A program made the position numbers and the translations under genes. From assembly GCF_017168335.1 (NCBI RefSeq), contig NZ_JABFAU010000007.1, forward strand, positions 1 through 64,000: DNA of 64,000 nucleotides. Reading direction: 5' to 3'. Within the stretch, counting starts at the first letter, position 1. Every line of letters starts with the position of its first letter. Origin of the DNA: Rhodococcus sp. KRD162. Lineage in GTDB: Bacteria > Actinomycetota > Actinomycetes > Mycobacteriales > Mycobacteriaceae. The notes beneath the pieces are model-generated. The model did no database searches and had not been told where the DNA came from. It saw nothing but the letters and a program-made list of their open reading frames with translations. Of the stretch, positions 35,706 through 45,151 are shown one piece after another.

Positions 35706-36335
35706 TTACTTATCTCCGCGCACGACCACTGATATGGCAGCAATAGCTAAAAACCAGTAAATTATCCAAAAGATCGCGGGAAGATCAAACAATAAAATGA
35801 GAGCGATATTGACGGCGAGCGCAATGGCGAACACAACGAGACCCTCGGTGTCTGGCGAGTTGTCCACCAAGGTCTTGCTCGTTGGTGCGGGAACCCGCTC
35901 GATCGAGGGCGGTGCTCCGGTCCGGAGTTCGAACGGACCGATCTGATCCTCGGCCGGCTCATCCCTGTTGGCTGTCTGCCTACGAAGTAGCTCGGTAGCG
36001 GCATGGTTGACAGGAGCGCACGTCCAGTCAACGTCATCAAAAGTGAACAGCGCCATCCCTACTTCATTTGCGTACTCAAGGGCGGTTCTCGCGTATCCCT
36101 CGTACGAGAAGAAGATGAGCTGTTTCGAGTGGTCGACCCCACGTGCACCAACCAGGTTTTGTAGGGCAGGGCGACCTACGGCTTTGAAGTGCATCTTTAC
36201 CTGCGCAATCGCGGACATCGACATGATGTCGATGCCGCTGTCGTGACGTCCCGACATCTCCCGTGCGTCATGAAATCCCATGTTCCTCATCACGCGGGCC
36301 ATCTCACGCTCGGCACGCTGATGCCTGGGCTCCAT
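35706..36335 (-). CDS. Mrr-like nuclease with C-terminal membrane helices
   Basis: A 209-residue protein; GGAGG lies 4 nt before ATG 36335. Residues 1-105 form a restriction-endonuclease-like (Mrr_cat) domain: AEREMARVMRNMGFHDARE, then HDSGIDI, then AIAQVKMHF (the D...QxK core), then RPALQNLVGARG and IFFSYEGYARTALEYA. A linker is followed by two hydrophobic helices (GLVVFAIALAVNIALILLF and IFWIIYWFLAIAAISVVV). Mrr-type enzymes cut modified or foreign DNA; membrane-tethered versions occur in bacterial defence regions. It could guard against incoming DNA at the membrane. Confidence 0.8.
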   Translation of the reverse strand: MEPRHQRAEREMARVMRNMGFHDAREMSGRHDSGIDIMSMSAIAQVKMHFKAVGRPALQNLVGARGVDHSKQLIFFSYEGYARTALEYANEVGMALFTFDDVDWTCAPVNHAATELLRRQTANRDEPAEDQIGPFELRTGAPPSIERVPAPTSKTLVDNSPDTEGLVVFAIALAVNIALILLFDLPAIFWIIYWFLAIAAISVVVRGDK

Positions 36336-36447
36336 CGATCCTCCGTCTGTCAGATCAGAGGATCATAAGCGGGAACACCGACAATCAGGGTCAGTCGATG
36401 GAAGCGACAACAACTGACCTGTCTGAGCCCGCCCTTAGGATGTCGTG

Positions 36448-37152
36448 ATGCCTTCGCGCCGCCCCGATCCCACTGCACAGATCGTGTTCGACGCCTACAA
36501 ACGCACCACTGGTCCCGTGGCCTTCCTGGATGAGTCGTATCAGGCCCCAGACGGTGTCGTTGCACACCGGGACACCTTCTATGTGTTCACCGCCGTCATC
36601 GTCGAACTTGACGCGATGGATGAGCTACGGGTGGGCATCGAGGACATCGCCGACGGAACCTACTGGCACACCACGAAAGCGTTGCAAACCTCATCTGGAA
36701 TCGACCAGACCCGCGACATGCTCGACTTCCTCGCCGATGGGCACGAAGCATGTGTGATCGCGCACCAAATCCCTGTCGGTGCCGACGATACCGACGCTCA
36801 GACCGCGCGGACCGCCTGCTATCGCCAGCTCGCGATCCAGCTCGGAGCCGGCCGCGACGATGTGTGGCCAGCCATCGATCTGTTCGTGCTCGAGGAACGC
36901 AATCAGAGCAACTTCCGCAACAAAGACACGGCTGACCACAAAGCCTTGGTGTCCGAGAAACTGATCCCCCGCAACACCCGCCTCCTGTCGACGTCACCGC
37001 GCCACGAGCACCTGCTGTGGCTGCCCGACCTGGTCTCAATGGCCTATCGGCGGACCCTCACACACACCAACAGCACCAGCAAATTGTTCGACGTGATCGC
37101 CGACAATGTGCACTTCGTTAAGGTCAGCGAGCCGGAGAAGGCCCAGAAATGA
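36448..37152 (+). CDS. DUF3800-like protein
   Basis: A 234-residue protein from ATG 36448, with TAGGA 7 nt upstream. The N-terminal region has VAFLDESYQAPDG, then TFYVFTAVIVELD, matching the DUF3800 pattern (a(y/f)lDESg ... f.l.gv.v). The acidic DES motif and a later IDLFVLEERNQSN suggest an RNase H-like metal-binding fold. The C-terminal helices carry LVSMAYRRTLTH. DUF3800 proteins are often seen in mobile and defence-associated regions; the activity is unproven. A hairpin terminator follows. Confidence 0.65.
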   Translation: MPSRRPDPTAQIVFDAYKRTTGPVAFLDESYQAPDGVVAHRDTFYVFTAVIVELDAMDELRVGIEDIADGTYWHTTKALQTSSGIDQTRDMLDFLADGHEACVIAHQIPVGADDTDAQTARTACYRQLAIQLGAGRDDVWPAIDLFVLEERNQSNFRNKDTADHKALVSEKLIPRNTRLLSTSPRHEHLLWLPDLVSMAYRRTLTHTNSTSKLFDVIADNVHFVKVSEPEKAQK

Positions 37153-37157
37153 AGCAA

Positions 37158-37185
37158 CCCCTGGCTGCCGTAGCTACACCAGGGG
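37158..37185 (+). terminator. hairpin after the DUF3800-like gene
   Basis: CCCCTGG (37158-37164) pairs with CCAGGGG (37179-37185) around 14 nt, 6 bp after the stop. Confidence 0.55.
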
Positions 37186-37924
37186 CCAGACCGGCTGTCG
37201 AGGCTTACGCCCGGAGGACCAGTTCCTTGCTACTCATACGATAACACCGCGCGCCCAGAATTCAATCCCGGCGCATTCCACACCCACCGTTCACCCGTCA
37301 TCAGGAGACCCTCGCACTCCGGCGAGCTGTTCGACACTCGGGTCTATCGCTGCCCTGATCATGTTCGGCTCCATCGGCAGTAGAGCGTGCCGGTACATGT
37401 CCGACCTTGCGTGCGCCTGGGCGAAACATTGCACTATCTACCGAACCCGGCGTCACTGACGTCCTGGCTGCGATCAGGGCGAGAAAGCCATGAGGGCTGT
37501 TGTCGCCGGAGAGCGACTCTGGGTATCGGTCGGAGTCGGCGGCGAGGTCTTCATCCCGCCCCGGAGCAGAAGACGGCTGACGCTCGCCCCGGCGCGGCTC
37601 ACATACGGGTTCTCAACCGGTTTCCACGTGCCGATCGCGTTATGACCAGTAGATTCCGGGAAGTGCAGTGCGTCAAACAAATTGACTCGCATTGAGGAAG
37701 GCACACGGCCGTCTAGAACGGCCGGAGTACCTGCGTCCTGGACGAGGATTGTCCAGATCGGGTATTCGGTTCGCCGTCGGTCAGACCTGAGCTTCGCCAA
37801 CGTCAGGCTGTGGGGCTTGGTGCTTCGGGGCCGGGGCACCCGACTTGCCGGTACTCGTGAACAATGATCAGAAACCGAACTACTGGTTCTATTGTTCAGG
37901 CCCTTTATCAACCAAGGACTCCGC
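37186..37924. other. 740 bp without a confident gene
   Basis: A minus-strand frame across 37474-37870 has fairly protein-like composition (AVLDGRVPSSMRVNLFDALH, WKPVENPYVS), but no start or ribosome site outside the lipoprotein gene. It may be a decayed gene. Otherwise only the upstream region of the lipoprotein is here. Confidence 0.3.
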
Positions 37925-38845
37925 ATGCATCGCATCAAAAAGTTGTCTCTCACCTGCGCGACTGTCACTATCGTGGCCATCGCTCTCAGCGGATGCGGCG
38001 CGGAAGGGCAAACTGCTGAACCGACGCCTGGCTCGACGGTCGCTGTCGACGCGCCGACTGCTGCACCCGCCCAGGCGTCGTTCGAAGACAACGTCCTCGC
38101 GACGGAGGACGTCACCATCACGATCACCGACGTGAAGACAATTCAGGTCGGTGAGGACGGAAATGAGTACGGCGACAAGCCGGTCATCGCATTCTGGTAC
38201 GACACGACAAATGTTTCCGGCAAGCAGACTGATCCGGGGACGGCGTGGATATCCCGTTTCGAGGCGTACCAGGACAACGATCCCAACGCGGAAAACAAGC
38301 TTGCTGTCGGCTCACTGCCAGACGCTGCGTTCCTCGACTCCCAGATGAACAAGATCAAGGTGGGCGGCACTGTCCCCAACGCGATCGCGTACGAACTGTC
38401 CGACACGACAACTCCTGTGAAGCTTGTGGCCACCGCGAACCTAGGCCAGGACGAAATCGGTTCGATGACCTTCGAGCTGCAGAAAGTAGAGACCACAGCT
38501 GAGCCGGTTTTCGAGTCCGATCCTGTTGCGCAAAAGTTCACCACGGCGCTCGATAGTCTCGGCATCGAGTACACCCCTCCCGTGCGTGCAGAGGTTGGCC
38601 TGTCAGGTGCTCGGATGCGGTTCGACATGGCAGTCAACGGCTACGACGCCGGAATCAATGTCTTCGGGGACGGGGAGGCGCTCGCGGTATGGCAGGAAGC
38701 CAGCGATTCCTTCGGCGGGGTTCATGTTGCGTTGCCCGACGCGTATGCCGTGCTGACGTTGAACAGTTCCGAGGGCATCGCGGACTCGGCAAGGATTGCT
38801 CCGATGATCGCCGAAGCTGTCGGCGGCACCGCCCACGGCGCTTAG
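37925..38845 (+). CDS. lipoprotein with DUF5067-like domain
   Basis: A 306-residue secreted lipoprotein. The signal sequence MHRIKKLSLTCATVTIVAIA ends in the lipobox LSGC (Cys at about 24). A Thr/Pro/Ala-rich linker leads to a DUF5067-like beta domain (VTITITDVKTIQ, KPVIAFWYDTTNVSG, then QPELQ-like positions and MTFELQK). The C-terminal 100 residues form a second domain (ALDSLGIEYTPPVRAEVGLS). DUF5067 is related to the DUF4352 immunoglobulin-like lipoproteins of Gram-positive bacteria. It lies directly left of the Tn3-type end; no partner gene is evident. Confidence 0.8.
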   Translation: MHRIKKLSLTCATVTIVAIALSGCGAEGQTAEPTPGSTVAVDAPTAAPAQASFEDNVLATEDVTITITDVKTIQVGEDGNEYGDKPVIAFWYDTTNVSGKQTDPGTAWISRFEAYQDNDPNAENKLAVGSLPDAAFLDSQMNKIKVGGTVPNAIAYELSDTTTPVKLVATANLGQDEIGSMTFELQKVETTAEPVFESDPVAQKFTTALDSLGIEYTPPVRAEVGLSGARMRFDMAVNGYDAGINVFGDGEALAVWQEASDSFGGVHVALPDAYAVLTLNSSEGIADSARIAPMIAEAVGGTAHGA

Positions 38846-38877
38846 CTACATGACCGGTGACTCGCCGACGCTATTCG

Positions 38878-38915
38878 GGGGTCGGGGAGCAGATTGACGA
38901 AATCCGGCGCTAAGG
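38878..38915 (+). repeat. left terminal inverted repeat of a Tn3-family transposon
   Basis: A 38-bp sequence beginning GGGGTCGGGGAGCAG and ending TGACGAAATCCGGCGCTAAG, with the Tn3 hallmarks GGGG at the outside and ACGAAA...CTAAG inside. It lies 45 bp before the transposase start. I did not find the matching right repeat by eye. Confidence 0.7.
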
Positions 38916-38960
38916 GGCAATCGCCGAGCGACCTTGCGCTGTAGGTGATTTCATGTCGTC

Positions 38961-41900
38961 GTGACTGATGAGGGCGGCTATGGCCGGTTCGGTGCGTTGT
39001 CTCGGCAGGAGCTGGAGCGTTACTGCTACTTGGATGACGAGGACCGGCGGCTGATCGCTGCGCGGCGGCGCGACTACAACCGTCTGGGGTTCGCGGTGCA
39101 GGTGGTGACGGTGCGTCACCTGGGAATGTTCCTGGCTGATCCGCTGGATGTCCCGCCCGCGTTGATCGAGTATCTGGCCGAGCAGTTGGAGATCTCCGAT
39201 CCGTCGATGGTGAAGCGGTACACCGATCGGGAGAAGACCAAGCTCGAACACGCCTGGGAAATCCAGCAGGTGTACGGACTCAAGCCGTTCGGCGAGATGG
39301 AGTCGGAGCTCACGTCGTGGATCGTCGACCAGGCGTGGATGACCGGCGACGGACCGAAGGCGATCTTCGGCGACGCAGTGACATGGCTGCGGAAGCGTCA
39401 GGCGCTGCTGCCGGGGATCACCACGTTGGAGCGGCTGATCGGCGACGGCCGCAACGCGGCGGACGCCCGGTTGTGGCGCCAGCTCGGCGAGCAGCTGACC
39501 TCGGAGTCCGCGTCTGCCTTGTTGCGGCTGCTGGAGGTTCCTGCGGAGGGCGGGCAGAAGGTCAGCGAGCTGGAGCGGCTGCGCAAGGGCGTGTTCAAGG
39601 CGTCGTCGAAGGGGATGCTCGCGGCGCTGCGCAGGGTTGTCGACCTGCAAGCGGTCGGGGTGGACAGCATCGACGTGAGGGCGATCCCGCCGCGTCGGTT
39701 GACGGGGTTGGCGACCTACGGGTTGGCGAGCAAGGCCGCCGCGCTGCGGCGGCTGCCCACGCGTGAGCAGCGCTTGGCGGTGCTGGCCGCGACGGTCGTT
39801 GTGTTGAGCGCGCGGGCGGTCGACGACGTGTTGGAGACCTTCGACATGTTGATGACGACGAAGCTTCTGTCCAAGGCCGAGCGGGAGTCTCGCGAGGAGA
39901 AGCTGCGTCGCTATCCGAGGGTGTCACGCAACGCAGGCAAGCTCGCGGCAGCGGTGAAGGTGCTGCTGGAGATGGTCGAGGTCAACCAGGACGTCGGGCT
40001 GGGCGTGGTGTTGGACATGATCGAGAAGACCGTCACCCGGGCCGAGTTGCGGCACGCGGTCCAGGCGGTCGACGAGCTGGTGCCCGCCGACGACGCGGAG
40101 CTGGATGGGCAGCGGTTGATCGAGTTGGCCGGCAAGTTCGCCACGGTCCGCCCGTTCCTGTCGATGCTGATGGACACGATCGAGTTCGGCGCGACCAGTG
40201 ACGGCGCCGCCGTCCTGGCGGCAATGAAGACCCTCGCCGAGCTGCTGACATCCAGGTCGTCGGGCAAGATCCCGGCAAACCTGCTGGACGCCCGCAAGGT
40301 CGACCACGACTTGATCGTCGGCGCGTGGAAGCGCTTGATCTACACGCCGGGCCGACCGGAGGGCACCGTCGACCGGAACTCCTACACGATCTGCGTGTTG
40401 GAACAGTTCCACCGACACCTCAAGCACCGCAGCATCTTCGCGGTGCGTTCGTCGCGGTGGCGCGACCCGCGGGCGCACCTGCTGGCAGGCGAAGCCTGGG
40501 AGGCTGCGCGTGACGCCGGCATGAACGCGCTGGGCCTGCCCGCCGCGCCGACGCAGCTGCTGACCGATCACGCGACGGCGTTGGAGACCGCTTATCGGGA
40601 GTTGGCCGCACGGCTGGGCGAGGACACCCCAGCCAGCATCGACGCCGACGGCAAACTGCACGTCGCCGCGCTGGACGCCAAGGCCGAGCCCGCGTCGCTG
40701 GTCGACCTGCGCCGCCGGGTGGAGGCGATGATCCCGCGTGTGGACCTGCCGGAACTGGTCACGGAGGTGATGAGCTGGCATCCCGGTTTCACCGAGGCGT
40801 TCACCCACACCTCGGGCAACGAGGCCCGCGTCGCCGACCTCGGCTTGTCGGTGGCGGCCGTGCTCTGTTCCTATGCGATGAACGTCGGGTTCAAACCGGT
40901 GACAACGCCTGGTGTCGACGCCCTGACCAGGGATCGGCTGCTGCACGTCGACCAGTGCTACGTGCGGGCCGAGACCATCGAGGCGGCCAACGCCGTGCTG
41001 GTCGACGCCCAGGCCGACATCCCCCTGGCCCAAGCGTGGGGCGGCGGGCTGGTCGCCTCGGTGGACGGGATGCGGTTCGTGGTGCCCGTGCGCACCCATA
41101 ACGCCCGCCCGAACCCGAAGTACTTCGGCCGGAAACTGGGCATCACCTGGTTGAACATGCTCAACGACCAGTCCGCCGGGCTGGCAGGCAAGGTGCTGCG
41201 CGGAACACCTCGCGATTCGCTGCACACCATCGACGTGATCGTGTCCCAGCACGGCGGGCGGATTCCGGAGGTCATCATCACCGACACCGGGTCGTATTCC
41301 GACATCGTGTTCGGACTGCTGCATCTGATCGGCCGCCAGTACCGGCCGCAGCTGGCGAACCTGCCCGATCAGCGGTTGTGGCGCATCGACGCCCGAGCCG
41401 ACTACGGGCCGCTGGACAAGGCGGCGCGCGGGGTGATCGACACCGCCAAGATCGCCGCGCACTGGGAGGACATGTGCCGGATCGCGGTGTCGATCCACTC
41501 CGGTGAGGTGTCGGCGCACGAGGTCACCAGGATGATCTCCCGCGACGGGCAGCCGACCGCGTTGGGCCAGGCCATCGCCCATTTCGGGCGGATCTTCAAG
41601 ACCCTGCACATCCTGCGCCTGGCCGACGACGAACCTTACCGGCGCGAGGGCAAGGCCCAGTCCAATCTCGTCGAGGGTCGTCACGACCTGGCGCGCACGA
41701 TCTATCACGGCCGCAAGGGCGAGATGACCCGCGCCTACTACGAGGGCATGGAAGACCAGCTCTCGGCGCTGGGATTGGTGCTCAATTGCGTCGTCGTGTG
41801 GAACACCGTCTACGAGAACCGCGCCCTCGCCGCGCTGCGAGCCGGCGGATACCCGGTGCTCGACACCGATGTCGAGCGATTGTCGGCGTTCGTGCGCGCC

Positions 41901-41996
41901 CACATCGGCATCGACGGGCACTACAGCTTCCACCTGCCCGACCCCAGCGGAGTTCACCGACCGCTGCGCGACCCGGACGCCGACGACGACGAGTAG
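38961..41996 (+). CDS. tnpA: Tn3-family transposase TnpA
   Basis: A full-length 1011-residue transposase from GTG 38961. The N-terminal DUF4158 region (FGALSRQELERYCYLDDED, RRRDYNRLGFAVQVVTVRHL) is the DNA-binding part. The C-terminal DDE domain has ASVDGMRFVVPV (first Asp), VIITDTGSYSDIVFGLLHLI (second Asp) and a catalytic Glu region near NLVEGRHDLARTIYHGRKGE. TnpA performs replicative transposition, making cointegrates; no resolvase gene is visible in the window. It reads inward from the nearby IR. Codon use is more uniformly high-GC than in the neighbouring genes. Confidence 0.95.
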   Translation: MTDEGGYGRFGALSRQELERYCYLDDEDRRLIAARRRDYNRLGFAVQVVTVRHLGMFLADPLDVPPALIEYLAEQLEISDPSMVKRYTDREKTKLEHAWEIQQVYGLKPFGEMESELTSWIVDQAWMTGDGPKAIFGDAVTWLRKRQALLPGITTLERLIGDGRNAADARLWRQLGEQLTSESASALLRLLEVPAEGGQKVSELERLRKGVFKASSKGMLAALRRVVDLQAVGVDSIDVRAIPPRRLTGLATYGLASKAAALRRLPTREQRLAVLAATVVVLSARAVDDVLETFDMLMTTKLLSKAERESREEKLRRYPRVSRNAGKLAAAVKVLLEMVEVNQDVGLGVVLDMIEKTVTRAELRHAVQAVDELVPADDAELDGQRLIELAGKFATVRPFLSMLMDTIEFGATSDGAAVLAAMKTLAELLTSRSSGKIPANLLDARKVDHDLIVGAWKRLIYTPGRPEGTVDRNSYTICVLEQFHRHLKHRSIFAVRSSRWRDPRAHLLAGEAWEAARDAGMNALGLPAAPTQLLTDHATALETAYRELAARLGEDTPASIDADGKLHVAALDAKAEPASLVDLRRRVEAMIPRVDLPELVTEVMSWHPGFTEAFTHTSGNEARVADLGLSVAAVLCSYAMNVGFKPVTTPGVDALTRDRLLHVDQCYVRAETIEAANAVLVDAQADIPLAQAWGGGLVASVDGMRFVVPVRTHNARPNPKYFGRKLGITWLNMLNDQSAGLAGKVLRGTPRDSLHTIDVIVSQHGGRIPEVIITDTGSYSDIVFGLLHLIGRQYRPQLANLPDQRLWRIDARADYGPLDKAARGVIDTAKIAAHWEDMCRIAVSIHSGEVSAHEVTRMISRDGQPTALGQAIAHFGRIFKTLHILRLADDEPYRREGKAQSNLVEGRHDLARTIYHGRKGEMTRAYYEGMEDQLSALGLVLNCVVVWNTVYENRALAALRAGGYPVLDTDVERLSAFVRAHIGIDGHYSFHLPDPSGVHRPLRDPDADDDE

Positions 41997-42122
41997 CGCG
42001 AGTCGAAGGGTGGCGGATGACCGCTCAGGACCTGACGACGCATGTCGGCGGAAGTCTCTCCTGAGCCGCGAAACAGGCCACGGCCTGCACCTCTACCTCC
42101 GACCTGACCCAACAAACTACCG

Positions 42123-42710
42123 CTAGATTACGGTCACGGAGAGCGTCAGTTTGTCGCTGTGCGGCACGCCCGTCCGGTCGAGGAAGTCACACATGTCATC
42201 GATCATCGGCTGCATGAGCAGCTGCCCCAGCTGACGAACCATCAGCCCGATGACCTGTGAGGACTCGGATCGCCGTGTCGAGGTCTTGCCCGAATAGCGG
42301 AGTTTGGAGATCTCTCTGCGACTCAGGTCGGTCAGCCGCTCGAGTAACTCGCTCTTTCCCTGCGGATCGAGCACAGCGCGCCGGATGTAGTTCACCACCG
42401 TCGGATGCGTCGCGAGCATGTGCCGCACCGCCTCGTCTCGAGCGGCGGCGACCTGCGCTGGGGCGCCCTCGTCCGGCACAGAGGCGATCGCCAGAGCGTA
42501 ATAGTCGACGACCAGTTGCTCGACGGCGACGCGTAGCCCGTCCTTGGTCTTGAAGTGGTGCTGCACCAATCCCACGGCGACCCCGGCGGCGGCGGCGACG
42601 GCGCGCATCGAGACGCGATCCTCGCCGCGCTCGGCGTAGAGGTCGAGCGCGGCGTTGCGAATGCGGGCCTTCGCGGTGAGGTCCTCGTCACTGGCGCGGG
42701 GGTCGGTCAC
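42123..42710 (-). CDS. TetR-family regulator
   Basis: A 195-residue repressor. The N-terminal HTH is RIRNAALDLYAERGEDRVSM followed by AVAAAAGVAVGLVQHHFKTK, standard TetR_N. The C-terminal ligand domain has FDP-like helices and YIRRAVLDPQGKSELLERL. It is divergent from the truncated CoA-transferase gene; CTATAC-N4-GTATAG between them is its likely operator. The ligand is unknown; the neighbouring CaiB-type enzyme suggests an acyl-CoA or xenobiotic acid. Confidence 0.92.
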   Translation of the reverse strand: MTDPRASDEDLTAKARIRNAALDLYAERGEDRVSMRAVAAAAGVAVGLVQHHFKTKDGLRVAVEQLVVDYYALAIASVPDEGAPAQVAAARDEAVRHMLATHPTVVNYIRRAVLDPQGKSELLERLTDLSRREISKLRYSGKTSTRRSESSQVIGLMVRQLGQLLMQPMIDDMCDFLDRTGVPHSDKLTLSVTVI

Positions 42711-42747
42711 AGAAATTGCCTCCTATCAGAGAAAAAAGCATACACCC

Positions 42748-42794
42748 TTGACATTAGACAGTACATGCGCATTAATGGCTATACATCAGTATAG
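42748..42794 (+). promoter_or_regulatory. promoter with TetR-type operator
   Basis: TTGACA (42748-42753), 17 bp, ATTAAT (42771-42776), with CTATAC-ATCA-GTATAG (42779-42794) over the expected start site. The sequence is noticeably AT-rich for this window. Confidence 0.7.
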
Positions 42795-42811
42795 TCAAAA
42801 AGGGGTTGATG

Positions 42812-43678
42812 ATGTCGCAGTCGAGTTCGCTGCAGGGCGTGCAGGTGGTGTCGCTCGCGATCAATCTGCCGGGCCCGCTCGCCGCCGCGCGGCTACGGGC
42901 GCTGGGCGCCACCGTCACCAAGATCGAACCGCCGGCCGGCGACCCGCTGCGGGCCGTGGCGCCGACGTGGTACGACGAGCTCACTGTGGGCCAGCGGGTC
43001 GTGACCCTCGACCTCAAGGACCCCGCTGATCGGGCGGTGGCGGCGCGCGAGCTGTCGCGTGCCGACCTGATGCTCACCGCCATGCGCCCCTCGGCGCTGG
43101 TCAAGCTCGGCCTGGACGAGTTGACCGCGGCGAATCCGCACCTGTCGCATATCGAGATCGTCGGGCACGACGGGATCGCGGCGGAGCAGCCCGGCCATGA
43201 CCTGACGTACCAGGCCCTGCACGGCACTCTCCAGCCGCCGACGATGCCGACCGTCCCGGTGGCCGACCTGCTCGGCGCCGAGCGCGCCGTGTCCGCGGCC
43301 CTGCTCGCCCTGCGCGTGGCCGCGGAGTCCGGCGTGGGACACCGCGAGCGGGTCGTCCTCGAACAGGCGGCCGCCGACGCCGGCGCCGCAGTTCGGCACG
43401 GTCTGATGGGAGCGGGCGCGCCGCTCGGCGGGGCGCATCCCGGTTACCGGATCTACTCCAGCTCCGACGGCCACGTCGCGCTGGCCGCGCTCGAGCCGCA
43501 CTTCTGGGAGCGCGCCCGCGCCGGTCTCGGTGTCGAGGGCACCCAGGAGGAGCTCGAGCAGCCTCGCATCGATAGCCGCAGCACTGTCGACGGCGAGTGT
43601 GCCTACTGCAGCCAGGAAAACCACGGAACCCGCAGCATCATGATCGGATTCGGTCAAACGGTCATGCTCGAGCTGTAG
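42812..43678 (+). pseudogene. CaiB/BaiF-type CoA-transferase, C-terminally replaced
   Basis: 288 residues from ATG 42812 (AGGGG 6 nt upstream; ATG 42809 also possible). Family features: LQGVQVVSLAINLPGPLAAA, LGATVTKIEPPAGDPL, and YDELTVGQRVVTLDLKDPAD (compare 'f..lnrgKrsv.lDLk'). Typical members have about 390 residues or more. Homology stops near 43563 (EELEQ), after which an unrelated tail (RIDSRSTVDGECAYCSQENH) runs to the stop, so the gene was cut by insertion or deletion. The region normally holding the second half of the active site is lost, so activity is unlikely. Confidence 0.75.
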
Positions 43679-43980
43679 CTACAACAAATCCACTGTCCGC
43701 GTGCTGTTTTCGCCCACGCATGAAGAAGACCGGGCGATTTTACGTCCATCGAGAGGCCTTCGGACCTCTCGCCTGTCCGTCACTGTTGCTGGAGCGTGAC
43801 CGTTCAGGATGAAGTCGTCGTCCAACCGACCGATCTCCGATCGAGCGCACGACGGGCAATCGAAATGGTCCTGAGCTTGACCTACGGGGACCGCACCTAC
43901 CTCCAAACCGAGTACTCATCCTGGCCGTTGCCGCGGAGGCGTGGGGATGTCGGGTTCGGTGCTGTTGATCCGCCGAAACT
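43679..43980. other. 302 bp intergenic with a hairpin and a repeated segment
   Basis: CGAGAGG (43750-43756) pairs with CCTCTCG (43765-43771), a possible terminator. The segment 43757-43801 is repeated at 54649-54692. Confidence 0.5.
43757..43801 (+). repeat. direct repeat, left copy
   Basis: CCTTCGGA...CCTG(T/C)CCGTCACTGT(T/G)GCTGGAG(C/A)GTGAC(C/T)G matches 54649-54692 at most positions. The two copies bracket 10.9 kb of cargo. Confidence 0.5.
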
Positions 43981-45075
43981 ATGCTCGCCGTCATGTCGTA
44001 CGACAGCTTAAGGGCGAGGATCGAAAGAGTTGCTGAGATTGCAACCAACCTGACCAATGATCCGAATGCTCCGAAGTATCACCACGTGGTCCCTCAGTCC
44101 TACATCAGACGTTGGACCCCCGGCGGAAAAGGCGCGGTACGGTCCGTTCGGATCGACGATGGTCGCGGGAAGCTCGTGGGGCCCAGGAAGGTTGGCGGGG
44201 TAGAGCAATTCTATCGACTCGAAGCCGACGACATCGACCAGACCTCGACACCCCCGCTGGTCGTCGAGGTCCTACTGGAGGTGTTCGACAAGCTCGCCAA
44301 GGTTCGGATCGACGAACTCCTCGCAGCCGAGCCTGGACCTGTCACCGACGTCGAGATGAAGCGCGATCTTGCGATGGTGGTTGCCGCGCAGATGAGCCGT
44401 GGCCAATCGTTTCGCCAGGAACAGCTCGATCTCCTCGAGTATGCATCCCGGCAGGATCCGATCGAACACTCGAAGGTCGCAGCTCGTATATGGCTCTTGT
44501 CGACCGGCCAAAGCTTGGATGACGAGACGATTGAGGTTGCCGCAGCACAGATGCGCGAGAAGGACCGCCGATCGTTGATCAGCCAAGACCACAAGCCTCA
44601 GGCAATCCAGCTGATGATGCAAAATTTTACGAAGCTGATCGTTCCCTTGATCACGCGGAATTGGGCCGTCTACTGCACTCAAACGCCTCTGTTGACCAGT
44701 GACGACCCGGTCGTTGTTATCGGAGGTCCGTCCACTGATCGCCGTGTGAAGCCCGGTAACGCCAGTGCGGCCGTGTGGATCTACCCCATCGACCGTCATC
44801 GGCTTCTCGCGTTCTTTCGCCCGGGCATCTCGCCGCAGCTCCCCTTCGTTCTCGACGCGGTCGAGACCTACGAGATCAATCAGGAGATCGTCGCTGCCGC
44901 CTACGAAAAGATCTTCGAGCATCCCGACGACGACATCGCGAGCACCATCACAGTGCCTCCGTGGCCGGTCGTTCCCCGCGCCGAGACAGTGGTCGAGCTG
45001 TCACGTCGTCCGACCCGGTGGTTCGAGAGCGCGGAGCTGCCGGCTGCACCGGTGTCCCGTTGGTATCAACGCTGA
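43981..45075 (+). CDS. DUF4238 protein
   Basis: A 364-residue protein (ATG 43993 is an alternative start). The N-terminal HHVVPQSYIRRWTPGGKG is the DUF4238 signature (hH.vPq.yLr.F), followed by a conserved GVEQFYRLEADD region and YCTQTPLLTSDDPVVVIGG, also typical (f.tsD.PV). DUF4238 proteins occur sporadically near mobile elements and phage-defence genes, and the HHxxPxxY motif may be a metal or nuclease site; no activity is established. It sits between the truncated CoA-transferase and the IS21 element, with its own short upstream region. Confidence 0.85.
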   Translation: MLAVMSYDSLRARIERVAEIATNLTNDPNAPKYHHVVPQSYIRRWTPGGKGAVRSVRIDDGRGKLVGPRKVGGVEQFYRLEADDIDQTSTPPLVVEVLLEVFDKLAKVRIDELLAAEPGPVTDVEMKRDLAMVVAAQMSRGQSFRQEQLDLLEYASRQDPIEHSKVAARIWLLSTGQSLDDETIEVAAAQMREKDRRSLISQDHKPQAIQLMMQNFTKLIVPLITRNWAVYCTQTPLLTSDDPVVVIGGPSTDRRVKPGNASAAVWIYPIDRHRLLAFFRPGISPQLPFVLDAVETYEINQEIVAAAYEKIFEHPDDDIASTITVPPWPVVPRAETVVELSRRPTRWFESAELPAAPVSRWYQR

Positions 45076-45151
45076 TTCAATGACCCCTGCCGCGGTAGAC
45101 AACGTGCATCCGTATCACTTGGGGACGTGTCGTTAATCCATTTCAAAACGG

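Noticed and set aside
39924-41957. A 677-codon open frame antisense to tnpA
   Set aside because: It is a third-position GC shadow of the Tn3 transposase, with Val/Gly/Asp/Arg-rich composition and no ribosome site.
43981-45075. DUF4238 gene as part of the IS21 element
   Set aside because: It is on the opposite strand, has no link to IS21, and a separate remnant lies between them.
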